A stretch of DNA of 64,000 bases from Heliocidaris tuberculata. Its lineage: Eukaryota; Echinodermata; Echinoidea; Camarodonta; Echinometridae. The translations under genes and the position numbers were made by a program. Within the stretch, counting starts at the first letter, position 1; every line of letters starts with the position of its first letter. This document shows positions 33,478 through 44,662 of the stretch, in pieces. The DNA lies in the NCBI GenBank assembly GCA_025618425.1, contig CM046833.1, forward strand, positions 31,555,833-31,619,832. The letters run 5' to 3'. Under the pieces are notes generated by a model, which made no database searches, had not been told where the DNA came from, and saw nothing but the letters and a program-made list of their open reading frames with translations.

Positions 33478-33602
33478 ATAAACAGTTGTTTCTATAGGCT
33501 CTAGGGTACCTTACATCCTGCTATGACCCCTCGGCAAGCCTCAGGGTCATAGCAGGATGTAAGGTCCCCTTGAGCCTATATAAACAACTATGCCTCTCAT
33601 AG
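33478..33602 (+). repeat. Inverted repeat around a CATCCTGCTATGACCC core
   Basis: Arms ACCTTACATCCTGCTATGAC and GTCATAGCAGGATGTAAGGT with outer arms GTTTCTATAGGCTC and GAGCCTATATAAAC. Confidence 0.7.
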
Positions 33603-33645
33603 CAGTCAATATATCTATATTATGCACTAAATGAATAGAACGTTA

Positions 33646-33832
33646 TTAGGTGGTCTGTCGTAGACAGATCACCTCTTAATTTCGTCAGAATTTTCTTTAT
33701 TAGGTGGTCTGTCACTTGGACAGACCACCTCTTAATTTCGTTAGAATTTTCTTTATTATTAGGTGGTCTGTCACTTGACAGACCACCTCTTAATTTCGTC
33801 AGAATTTTCTTTATTATTTTTATTTATTATTT
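33646..33832 (+). repeat. Three tandem hairpin units of ~60 bp
   Basis: AGGTGGTCTGTC and GACAGACCACCT form a hairpin in each unit, followed by TTAATTTCGTCAGAATTTTC. They lead directly into the 1.7-kb array, whose right ends carry the same GACAGACCACCT. Confidence 0.85.
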
Positions 33833-35032
33833 TTCTCCCCTTTTTTTGTGGTCACGATTGCTCAAAATCTGTTCAGTCAATTTTCTTCAAATTTTGATCA
33901 GTCATCAGGTTCTATAAGATCAAGTTCCCGATACTTTTTCAAGGTCACCAGGTCATCGTGACGTCATCTAGGCGCCATTTTGTGAAAATGAACTCATGGT
34001 CATATCTTCATAACGGAAAGTCATTTTTTATTCATATTTGGCATGGTCAAGGTCCATGGCAATCTGGTCAAGGTCATTTCGTTAAACGCACGCGTACGGG
34101 TACGTCCGCGCGTCAGTGCGCGCGCAAAAATGAAAAATGCTCCAAATCATCTCAAATTCATTTTACACAGGTTTCCGGCCATTTTAAGCATTTCAAAAAT
34201 TTCTGCCCGTATGCGCCCGCGCGCGCGTTTTACGCGCGCGCAACACATAGATAACGTAGAAACGCCGTTTTTTCGCATGGTTTGGGTTCCTGGCACTATT
34301 CTTAACAATTTCAAACCATTTACAGTCATTCTCGACCTTCCATAATGCCACACGCGCGCGTCAAACTTTCAAATTCGTGCGCGCGTCAATGGGCAATATA
34401 ATGTAAAAAGTGGTAAAAACATGTCTACATAAAATCCGCCATAGCTCGTCAGAATGTGTGGCTACCCCCCATTTTTTTTACATTTTTTGAAAGCCTATGA
34501 GTTGTAGATTGTAATTCATGAAAAAAAATCGGGGGTCAATCGAACGGAACGTCGTCACATTTGCATATGAACTCAAAAATTCGATTTTGAAAAAATGACG
34601 TCATAAATTTTGTATTCATTTTACAATATTTCACTCATAGTTGGTCAATTTTCATCCAATTTTCGATATGTTGTAGCTGAGACAATTCTCTACAAGATCA
34701 GTCACCACGATTTTTCATTTTGACAAAGGCATCATGGCGTATTTTTACGATTAAAGGAGTCATGTCAATTTTTTACATTTTGCGTGTATTCTCTATGGGA
34801 CATGACTTTTTCTCAAATCTTGATTTTACATTCCCGTCTTCTTTGAGCTGTATCTTTGTTATTTCTGCTCGATTTTCTTCCAAATTTTAGTATGTTATAG
34901 CTGAGACTATAAGCTTTTACAAGTGTGCCCTCCAATTTTTGATCAGATGTCGGGATCATGCCCGTTTTTTAAGTACAAAATGTCATTTGAGAATCCCGTT
35001 TTTCGTCTACGTGTTATCTCTATTGGAAAACT

Positions 35033-35107
35033 TTTGGTCCATTGGTAAAGCACTTGCCTCCCATCCCGCCGACCCAGGTTCGAATCCCGGTGGGTCCATT
35101 TTTTTTT
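35033..35107 (+). other. tRNA-Gly-like Pol III module in array unit 1
   Basis: A-box-like TGGTCCATTGGTAAAG, an anticodon-loop-like CCTCCCA (CCC), B box GGTTCGAATCC (35077-35087), then a T run. The 3' half resembles tRNA-Gly, but the 5' acceptor strand does not pair with TGGGTCC, so it is unlikely to be a working tRNA. Confidence 0.6.
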
Positions 35108-38100
35108 GATTTTTTTTTTTTTCTTTTTGCCTCATATTTTACCATTTGCTTCGACTACTGGAACATATAAAATCACAAACAATGTAATAAACTTTTTTAT
35201 TTTGCGTGTTATGCCTAATTGAATGTAGTTTGTGTACAACCCTATGCAAAATCTGATTGCCTGTCGTGTTTTAAACCAATGGGTTAATATCCCATGTATA
35301 ATGCAATATGAAATTGCCCGATTTTCTTTGACGCAAGTCTCCATCCATTTTCAACATAATCAGGAATATTATCTTGCACAAATATTATCATATCTTAGCA
35401 ATTTTACCATCGGGTAGACAGACCACCTAATTCGTCTTCAGTGACGAATTAAAGTTCTAGTTATTTATTATTTTTCTCCCATTTTTTTGTGGTTACGATT
35501 GCTCAAAATCTGTTCAGTCAATTTTCTTCAAATTTTGATCAGGTATCAGGTTCTATAAGATCAAGTTCCCGTATCTTTTTCAAGGTCATTATTTTATCGT
35601 GACGTCATCTAGGCGCCATTTTGTGAAAATGAACTTATGGTCATATCTTCATTACGGAAAGTCATTTCTTATTCATATTTGGCATGATTAAGGTCCATGG
35701 CAATCTGGTCAAGGTCATTTCGTTAAACGCGCGCGTACGGGTACGTCCGCGCGTCAGTGTGCGCGCAAAAATGAAAAATGCTCCAAATCATCTCAAATTC
35801 ATTTTACACAGGTTTCAGGCCATTTTAAGCATTTCAAAAATTTCTGCCCGTATGCGCCCGCGCGCGCGTTTTACGCGTGCGCAACACATACATAACGTAG
35901 AAACGCCGTTTTTTCGCATGGTTTGGGTTCCTGGCACTATTCTTAACAATTTCAAACCATTTACAGTCATTCTCGACCTTCCATAATGCCACACGCGCGC
36001 GTCAAACTTTCAAATTCGTGCGTGCGTCAATGGGCAATATAATGTAAAAAGTGGTAAAAACACGTCTCTATAAAATCCACCATAGCTCGTCAGAATGTGT
36101 GGCTACCCCCCATTTTTTTTACATTTTTTGAAAGCCTATGAGTTGTAGATTGTAATTCATGTAAAAAATTCGGGGGTCAATCGATCGGAACGTCGTCACA
36201 TTTGCATATGAACTCAAAAATTCGATTTTGAAAAAATGACGTCATAATTTTTGTATTCATTTGACAATATTCCAGTAATAGGTTGTCGATTTTCTTCCAA
36301 ATTTTGATATGTTGTAGCTGAGACAATTCTCTACAAGATCAGTTACCACAATTTTTCATTTTGACAAAGGCATCATGGCGTATTTTTGCGATTAAAGGAG
36401 GCATGTCAATTTTTCACATTTTGCGTGTATTCTCTATGGGAGATGACTTTTTCTCCAATCTTGATTCTACATTCCCGTCTTCGTTGAGCAGTATCTCTGT
36501 AATTTTGCCTCGTCCATCACATTTCGACCAAATATCATGCACACCAAAAATCAGATTCATAGCTCAATTCGTTTTTTTTCTTTTTTTTTTTTTTTTTTTT
36601 TTAAGTGTAGACGTCGTTTTCTTGTCCATCTTTTCCTTAATTTCTCGTCCATCCTGCCTTCTACAACGAAACTAATGGCTGAAACTTCAAGGAAATGCCT
36701 GTCCATTTTACTTCCAATTTAAAATTTCTTCAAATTCGTGTATTTTTTCCTCCCATTGACAAATGAAAAAACGGAAAATCTCATACTAATTTACCGAAAA
36801 CCACCCAACAGCCCCCTTTTTTGCGGGGCTGATTACTTAAAAACGGAATATTGAATCTTTATGAAACTTGGCACAGACATGAGGCTTGGTAGGACAATTA
36901 TGCTGTGAAAATCACAAGGTCATGATGTCATTATAACTTTATCCAGGTGCCATTTTCTGAAAATCGACTTATGGTCATGTATGGTCATGTATGTTAATAA
37001 CGAAATGTCATTTCTCTTTCATATTGCGGATGGTCAATTTCACTGTCATCACATATATATGACCATCTTATCATTGTCGTCGACCCTACCATGATCACTA
37101 TCTTGCCCAATCATCATCATATCTTACATAAGAATTTACCAGTTCAAGACAGACCACCTAATTCGTCTTCAGTGACGAATTAAATTTCTAGTTTTTATTA
37201 TTATTATTATTATTATTCTTTATTTACGCCACTTTTTTGTGACAGTGATTTCTCAAATTCGGCTCACTCACTTTTCATCAAATTTCAGTCACTTATCAGG
37301 CCTATCATGGTCAAGTGCCACGAAATATTTCAAGGTCATCAGGTCATCGTGACGTCATCCAGGCGCCATTTTGTGAAATCACATTATCGATCATATCTTC
37401 ATAACGAGTCATCAAAAATGAACCATATTTAACACACATAAACTTCCGGTCAAGGGTCAATGTACATGTAGCATGTTAGCAAAATTTGCGCGCGCATTAT
37501 GACGGGCACGTACGCGCGCGTCAAAATTTAAAAATGCTCAAAATCATCTCAAATTCATTTTGCACACGTTTGAGGCCATTTTAAGCATTTCAAAATTTTC
37601 CGTGCGTGCACGCCCGCGCGCGCGTTATGCGCGCGCACAGCGCGTACGGAATGTAAAAACGCCGTTTTTTCGTATGGTTTGCATTCCTGACACTATTCTT
37701 GACAATTTCCAACTATTTCCAGTCATTCTCGACCTTCCATAATGTCACACGCGCGCGCGTCATACTTTCAAATTCGTGCGCGCGTCAATGGGCAATATAA
37801 TGTAAAATGTGGTAAAAACATGCCTATATGGAATCCGCCATAGCTCGTCAGAATGTGTGGCTACCCCCCAATTTTTTTACATTTTCTGAAAGCTTATGAG
37901 TTGGAGATATGAATTCATGAAAAAAAATTGGGGTTCGATCGATCGAAATGTCGTCATATTTGCATATGAACTCAAAAATTCGATTTTGAAAAAATGACGT
38001 CATAATTTTTGTATTCATTTGACAATATTTCAGTAATAGGTTGTCGATTTTCTTCCAACTTTTGATATGTTGTAGCTGAGACAATTCTCTACAAGATCAG

Positions 38101-38431
38101 TCACCACGATTTTTCATTTTGACAAAGGCATCATGGCGTATTTTTACGATTAAAGGAGGCATGTCAATTTTTCACATTTTGCGTGTATTCTCTATGGGAG
38201 ATGACTTTTTCTCAAATCTTGATTCTACATTCCCGTCTTCTTTGAGCAGTATCTCTGTTATTTCTGCTCGATTTTCTTCCAAATTTTAGTATGTTATAGC
38301 TGAGACTATAAGCTTTCACAAATGTTCCTTCAATTTTTGATCAGATGTCGGGATCATGCCCCTTTTTAAACTACAAAATGTGATTTGAGAATCCCGTTTT
38401 TCGTCTACGTGTTATGTCTATTGGAAAACTT

Positions 38432-38506
38432 TTGGTCTATTGGTAAAGTACTTGCCTCCCATCCCGCCGACCCAGGTTCGAATCCCGGTGGGTCCATTTT
38501 TTTGAA
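38432..38506 (+). other. tRNA-Gly-like Pol III module in array unit 3
   Basis: The same module with one A-box change (TGGTCTATTGGTAAAG) and an identical B box (38475-38485), followed by a T run. Absent from unit 2. Confidence 0.6.
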
Positions 38507-38862
38507 ATTTTTTTTTTCTTCTTTTTGCCTCATATTTTACCATTTGCTTCGACTACTATAACATATAAAATCACAAACAATATAATAAACTTTTTTATTT
38601 TGCGTGTTATGCCTAATTGAATGTAGTTTGTGTACAACCCTATGCAAAATCTGATTGCCTGTCGTGTATTAAACCTATGGGTTAATATCCCATGTATAAT
38701 GCAATATGAAATTGTCCGATTTTCTTTGACGCAAGTCTCCATCCATTTTCAACATAATCAGGAATATTATTTTGCACAAATATTATCACATCTTAGCAAT
38801 TTTACCAACGGGTAGACAGACCACCTAATTCGTCTTCAGTGACGAATTAAAGTTCTAGTTAT

Positions 38863-40719
38863 CATTATTATTGTTTTGCTCCTTTATTGAGACTTGAGAC
38901 TTGCTTAATTTTATCTGGCATCCTTTTTTATGTAAATTGATTACAACTCCTCTGTATCGGTTAAAAATAGAGTGGGCAAATTTTACTTTCACTTTATGTA
39001 AATAGGACACTCTGCACATCATGTCTTTTGTGTTAGACACACCCAACACACACCCAACACACACCCAACACACACACCCACGGAGAAGGACAAGGAGAAG
39101 GACAAGGAGAAGGAGAAGGAGAAGAAGGAGGAGAAGGAGAAGAAGGAGGAGGAGAAGATGAAGAAGAAGAAGAAGAAGAAGAAGGAGGAGGAGAAGGAAA
39201 AGAAGAGGAAGAGGAAGAGGAGGAAGAGGAAGAGAAAGAGGAAGAAGAAGGAGAAGAAGAAGGAGAAGAAGAACAAGAAAAAGAACAAGAAAAAGAAGAA
39301 GAAGAAGAAGAAGAAAAAGAACAAGAAAAAGAACAAGAAAAAGAACAAGAAGAAGAAGAAGAAGAGAAAGAGGAAGAAGAAGAAGAAGAAGAAGAGAAAA
39401 GAAGAAAAGAAGAAAACATGATTTATCCCACACCAGCAACACTGGCAGGTACGGTCAATGCAAATGTGTATTGACCACTAGCCCACACCAAGTAATAGTC
39501 ATATAGTCATACTGACCACTAAGTAGGATGATTGCAAAAATACTACCGCATGTACTACATGTAAAGGTATCGGGGCAAAAATAAGATAAATATTTCAAAT
39601 ACTTCCTTTCAAATTAAGCTCTTAAAAATCTCACTCCTACCTTAAATGGCTGTTAGGAAGAACTTCTGATATTTCCAGCAAAATCCAAAGTCAAAATAAT
39701 GTCCAAAACCAAAGAAATCCCCGCCACTGTTTTGTGTGATCGTACGTTGTTTTCATTTCGCCGATTTTCTAGACTAAACTCGGCCAACAAAATTTTGTGC
39801 ACAAAGAAACACGGTATCGCGCGCGCACACATCGATCTCTACGATCGCGCACATGGAAAATCAGGACTTTTACGTGTGCGTGATAGGGACCAAATTTTTT
39901 GGGGGGAGGTGATAGCACTCCCGGCAATCAGGAAAGGTACACAATGACTTGCGATACCCCGTTTTGCCAGAACGGACAGTAAATTACAGATTTCATTTTT
40001 GGAATTATCTGGATCCGGGCTAACTCGGCATTAGGGCGAACTTGGCCTTGGCGGAAAATCGCGGCCGAGTGAGCCCAGAGAGTTGAATTGATTGCAAATA
40101 CTTGTGTTGAATTTTCAATTACTTACACATTTCAAAACACTTAAATTCAAAATTATTTGATATCAATGTGTAAAATGATTAGCAAAGAAGTAATGTTGAA
40201 AATTTCAAAAAGTAAAATAATACAAAACATGAAATTTAAGGCTAAAAAACGGTACAGAGCGTAGCGGGACTTCAACTCTGGAAACGTAGTCACCACGCAG
40301 TGCTGAGTTCGCCCTAGGGCAGAGTTAGCCCGACCCCAATTATCTTTTCCAACATCGGTGAGTTAAATTTATTGTATTTCATAAATATGTTGGTGATGGT
40401 CTTTGTAAATTAAATGGTGATTTTGAGTGAATGTTGGTGACTTTTGTGCAGTGGTGTTTGAAAGTGTTGAGGTGTATGACTGCCTAGAGTCTACACATGA
40501 AGTATAGTAATGACGCCATGAGTAGTCATGACCACTGGCACTGCCAAAATTGACACAGCCCCACATACATGACATAGTGATGGTTCCTTGCGTGGATCAA
40601 AACGAGACTGTTATATAATTGAAGAATCCTCTGGAAAGAAGTTATTTTTCCAGTTCTCTTTATGTATTTATGAACATAGAAATTTCTAGGAGAAATCATT
40701 ATTCAGATGTAAAAAGTCA
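38863..40719. other. Spacer with purine tract and repeat relics
   Basis: 39675-39790 resembles 57009-57130 (CCAGCAAAATCCAAAGTCAA, TGTCCAAAAC, CTCGGCCAA), so it is an interspersed repeat. GC-rich AGGGCGAACTTGG/TTCGCCCTAG arms at about 40030 and 40308 are inverted. No TMEM192 first exon found. Confidence 0.5.
39080..39418 (+). repeat. Long purine tract, GAA/GGA/AAGAAC repeats
   Basis: About 340 bases almost all A and G on the plus strand, preceded by (CACACCCAA)n at 39041-39078. It can form triplex DNA. Low-complexity Lys/Glu or Ser/Leu frames over it are not genes. Confidence 0.93.
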
Positions 40720-40812
40720 GTGTAATAATAATAATAATAATAATAATTGGATTTATATAGCGCCTTTTCCAAAGGATACAAGGCGCTGTCACCTAAAGTC
40801 TATTCAAGTAAA

Positions 40813-41592
40813 TTAAGAATTGTAAAAGTAAGTTTTTAGATGTTTCTTGAAGATGTCAAGTGATGTGCTATTACGGAGAGATGCGGGGAGTCTGTTCCAA
40901 AGTTGTGGAGCAAGTGACTGAAAGGACTTGAAGCCAGCCTGTTTTCGGGATTTTGGAATGACATAGGAAGGAGCAGAGGTAGAACGAAGAGAATATGATG
41001 TTCTCTGTTGCTGAAAGAGTGAGGAGATGTATTGAGGAAGTGTGGTTGACAGTGATTTGTAAGTCTGAACCAGTATACGGTATTGTATTCTCTTAGAAAC
41101 GGGAAGCCAGTGAAGTTCATTGAGTAATGGAGTGACGTGGGACCATTTTGGTTTTTGACATATTAGACGAGCACACTTATTCTGAAGACGTTGAAGTCTG
41201 CCCAGGTCCTGTTTACTGATGACCCCAAGCAAACATCCACCATAGTCAAGCCTGGATAGCACAAGTGCTCTAACAACATTATGACAGGTGTCTTTATTTA
41301 AGTACCCCCTGATGCGATTGAGGTTGTAAATTTGCCAATTGAGGGTACGACACAAGTTTGTTACATGGTCAGACATTTTCATTTCCTTATCAAAGACAAC
41401 ACCCAGATCCTTGATTGTTGAAGACATTGGGATGTCTAGATCATCAATAGAAAATGAAAGGTCATTGAACCGATTCAAGTCGGTGGATGATGCAGCAATG
41501 AAGAATTCAGTTTTACCGGAATTCAACTTCAATTTATTACTGACAAGCCATGATTGTATGTCTTCTAAGCACAGATACGGTAGTATGCGCAA
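40813..41592 (-). pseudogene. LINE ORF2 fragment: C-terminal part after the YADD box
   Basis: The 259-residue frame starts just after the YADD region and runs through the thumb-like LHWLPV block to a stop. It continues the protein of the upstream frame after a small indel. It is a shifted piece of one ancestral reading frame, not a separate gene. Confidence 0.8.
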
Positions 41593-42458
41593 GCTGCATC
41601 TCCAGGCTTGGTAGGATCAAAAATGGTAAACATCTGGATGTCATCAGCATACACATGGTATTGAACTGAATGCTGGCTGATGATGTTACCAATACACCTA
41701 ATGTAATATGTAAATAACTGTGGCCCAACAATTGACCCTTGCGGTATCCCAAATTCCAACCTTTTGTCACTGGAGAATGATCCATTGACATGGACTCTAC
41801 AAGACCTGTTGCTAAGATACGATTTGAACCAGGAAAGGACATTATCTCGTAGACCGAAGTCATCGGCCAGCCTATGAGAAAGAATTGTGTGGTCCACCGT
41901 ATCAAAGGCGGATGAGAGGTCCAGCATTAATAAGAAAACAGCTTGCCTGTTGTCGATTGCACAAAGTATGTCATTCTGCAGTCGAATGAGTGCAGTCTCA
42001 GTACTATGTGCCACGCGATATGCAGACTGCATAGGATCAAGCAAATCATTACGGTTGACAAAGTCGGACACCTGTTTAGAAACAGCCTTTTCGATTAATT
42101 TGCCTAAAAATGGTATGTTGGAAACAGGTCTGTAACTACCTAAATCATTTTTGTCCAGAGAGGACTTCTTCAATACTGGTGTAATGATAGACGATCTAAG
42201 TCTCTCTGGGAAAATACCGGTAGACAGTGATAGATTCACGATACGTAACAGTACTGGAAGTAGAACTGGCAAATGTTTCTTAACCAGCCATGTTGGCATG
42301 GGATCCAAAGTACAAGATTTGGAAGGACATTTAGAAATCATACACTGCAAGACATTTTCACTCACAAAATCAAACTGAGAAAAAGTTGAGTCAGGTTCAC
42401 ATGTGTTTGAGGATACAGTAGGATACAGTGTACTCTGTAACAGTGAAAGAATCATCAA
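41565..42458 (-). pseudogene. LINE ORF2 fragment: reverse transcriptase fingers and palm
   Basis: The 297-residue frame contains the RT core with the Asp of AFDTVD and the YADD box. The frame is lost about 20 residues after YADD. The apparent start at 42458 is the truncation boundary, not a true start. Confidence 0.82.
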
Positions 42459-42867
42459 TTACATAGTAAAAAATGCACCTCCAGTAGAGGAAGAACATTC
42501 TAGATCATTACATTATGTGTGATGTACTGTATGACAGTAACAATGTAATTACATGCTGTAACATGTTGCATGTTGACTATCTGACCTTTGCATGAACTTC
42601 TTAGTAAGAGTGAAACATTGCAATTCATGACTCTATAAATAGATCATTGGAATCCCCTTCTTCTGTTTGTTACAACTAGAAGTACATGTATGTGGAACTT
42701 ATAAGAAGAGAGTTCCAAACCTTCATGAATGTTGTAGTAGAAGGTAGAAAATTCTAATTAAGGGTTGAGATTGTATATAAGCTGAGAGCTTCCACGGAAA
42801 TTTCAGAATTTATACCCTGACTACAGTTATCACCATCTGATATTGATGATATTGATATCAACCTGTG

Positions 42868-43047
42868 GAGATCGTCTTGAACCTCATCTTGGACTTAATC
42901 TTGGACATCATTCTTGACATCATATTGGACATCGTGTTCAAGATCAATATCAACATCGCAGTTGACATCATTACTGACATCGTGGTCAACATCGTCTTGG
43001 ACATCGTCTTCAACATCGTCATCGACATCATCATCGACATCAATGAC
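42868..43047 (+). repeat. 12-bp tandem repeat, GACATCGTCTTN
   Basis: About 15 degenerate units of 12 bases (GACATCATTCTT, GACATCGTGTTC, AACATCGTCTTG and so on). The plus-strand frame reads Asp-Ile-Val/Ile-Xxx repeats and stays open for 125 residues (42865-43242). No homologue is recognised and coding is not supported. A TATA-like GTATATAAG lies at 42772. Confidence 0.75.
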
Positions 43048-43227
43048 TTGCTGAATTATCTTGGACATTCTTCAGCTGAATCATCTGGAATCTTCTTTTA
43101 CCAGTTGGACACCATACCATTTGGATTATTATTGTGGATTACTCTACACTTCAAGAACATTCTGGACTCATACCTTGCAATTCATATTCTGTGGATTAGG
43201 AGTTTCCCAGCTAAGTCTAAGTCTTTG

Positions 43228-43400
43228 TTAGTATACTATTAATACATGGTTGGGAGTGCGTTAGTGCGATCTGGCAACACAAAGGTTTTTATCGTGGTGT
43301 ACTAACACACGAGGCGTAGCCGAGTGTGTTAGACACCACAATAAAAACCTGCGTGTTGCTGGATCGCACTAACGCACGAACTCACAACCATGTATTAATA
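43228..43400 (+). repeat. Long inverted repeat (fold-back)
   Basis: Arms around ACATGGTTGGGAGTGCGTTA and TAACGCACGAACTCACAACC with a loop near the repeated TAACACACGAGG/GAGTGTGTTAGA. It is probably another MITE. The ends read ATTAATACATGG/CCATGTATTAAT. Confidence 0.7.
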
Positions 43401-43574
43401 GTTTTATAAAACGGGTCTACAATTTTAGTGTTTTCTTACAATCTTAGTGTTTGATCCGGATTAGCCGTGCGTTAGTCCCCTCGCCGTGCGTTATCACTTT
43501 TTTTTTGCACGGTCACGTGATGTTATTTGACCAATCAGGATGGCTACATTCTTGAACCCGTTTTATAATTTACT

Positions 43575-43990
43575 TTAACCCTTTCATGACAGGAATTATT
43601 TAAAGGCTACATTGACCACATTTCGTTCTTCAAATTGGCAACAGTAATATTTTTCTTTTAGTGCTACATGGTTCTAACAAAATGCAATGTCTTTGAAAAC
43701 AATATACATCATTAAAAACTTAGTTGAAAAGTTGAAAACATTGCCAATTTTGATTAAAAATAGTGATTTTGAACCTCTCAATGTGTTGCCAATTTAAGGA
43801 TTATGAAGCTTATTCTCCTTTTTGAAATTCCTGGCATCAAACGCAATATGGTCATGCAATAAAAATGGACATAGTGTGTGTAGAAAATTTTGTTCTTTCT
43901 ACTCATGCGTCAGGTATATTTTTTAGAGCTCTGAATCAAAAGTTATTGAGCCAAACCACAAAATGTGGTCAATTGTCTTGAAAGGGTTAA
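43575..43990 (+). mobile_element. TTAA-flanked MITE family B, copy 1
   Basis: 408 bp (43579-43986) from CCCTTTCATGACAG to CTTGAAAGGG with TTAA on both sides. It contains AATTGGCAAC and CCAATTT blocks shared with copy 2. No coding capacity. Confidence 0.8.
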
Positions 43991-44247
43991 GTATATGTAC
44001 TGTAAGATTTGTAAATTTTTATATCATGTCACACTGAATGTTGGTTAATATTTTAATTAAATCATAAATCATCTTAAGTTAATACCTTTTGTTCGGTTCT
44101 TATCTTCTGAGGATTTTGGATTGTAACCACTCACATTTATGCGAGGTTATTGGAGATTGTAACAAGACTATTCATGCTATTTCAGCAGCTTCTTTGAAAT
44201 GTTTTGTTCTTTCTTTCACCCTTTCTTCTTGTTCATTATATTCTTCT

Positions 44248-44662
44248 TTAACCCTTTCAAGACAATTGACCACATTTTGTGGTTGGGCTCAATAACTTTT
44301 GATTCAGAGCCCTAAAAAATATACCAGATGCATGAATAGAAAGAGCTAAAATTTCTGCACACACTATGTCCATATTTGTTGCGTGACCATATTGCATTTG
44401 ATGCCAGGAATTAAAAAAACAAGAATAAGCTTTAAAATCCTTAAATTGGCAACACATTGCGAGGTTTAAAATCATTGTTTTTTATCAAAATTGGCAACTT
44501 TTAAAACTTTTTGACAAAATTCCCAACCATGTATATTGTTTCAAAGACATTACACCTTATTAGAATCATGTAGCACTAAAAGAAAAATATTATAGTTGCC
44601 AATTTGAAGAGCAAAATGTGATCAATTTAGCACTTAAATAATTCCTGTCCTGAAAGGGTTAA
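44248..44662 (-). mobile_element. TTAA-flanked MITE family B, copy 2 (inverted)
   Basis: 407 bp (44252-44658) with TTAA on both sides, in opposite orientation to copy 1. The two copies form an inverted pair separated by about 260 bp. Confidence 0.8.

Larger units (their letters stand above)
33824..38862 (+). repeat. Tandem array of three ~1.65-1.73 kb units
   Basis: Unit 1 is about 33824-35462, unit 2 about 35463-37193 and unit 3 about 37194-38862. Each starts near TTATTTTTCTCC with TTTTTTGTGG, includes GTGACGTCATC, CG-rich stretches (CGCGCGCGTTTTACGCG), GACGTCATAA and GCATCATGGCGTATTTTT, and ends GACAGACCACCTAATTCGTC. Units 1 and 3 share a tRNA-like module. Unit 2 is diverged over 36480-37150. 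No open frame is kept across units. Probably tandem copies of one DNA element. Confidence 0.88.
40720..42458 (-). mobile_element. 5'-truncated non-LTR retrotransposon, CR1/L2-like
   Basis: Two overlapping minus-strand frames (41565-42458 and 40813-41592) carry the reverse transcriptase and C-terminal part of ORF2. Visible blocks in order are SYRPVSNIPFLGKLIEKAV, LDLSSAFDTVDHTIL, FGIPQGSIVGPQLF, the catalytic YADD in HVYADDIQMF, then LDYGGCLLGV, ELHWLPVSKRIQYRIL and APQLWNRLPASLR. The last three are typical of the CR1/L2 side of the LINE tree. One frameshift near 41580 separates the frames, so the copy is dead. No endonuclease is present, so it is 5' truncated. The 3' end has a GCGCC...GGCGC stem and an AAT microsatellite tail (about 40723-40747), as in families that end in short tandem repeats. 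Confidence 0.85.

Noticed and set aside
35033..35107. Functional tRNA-Gly gene
   Set aside because: The acceptor strands do not pair and the module is embedded in a repeat unit. It is better read as a tRNA-derived Pol III module.
38855..39442. 195-codon minus-strand Leu-rich frame, and Lys/Glu and Ser frames over the same tract
   Set aside because: All are translations of the GAA/GGA tract in different frames. None has non-repeat coding sequence.
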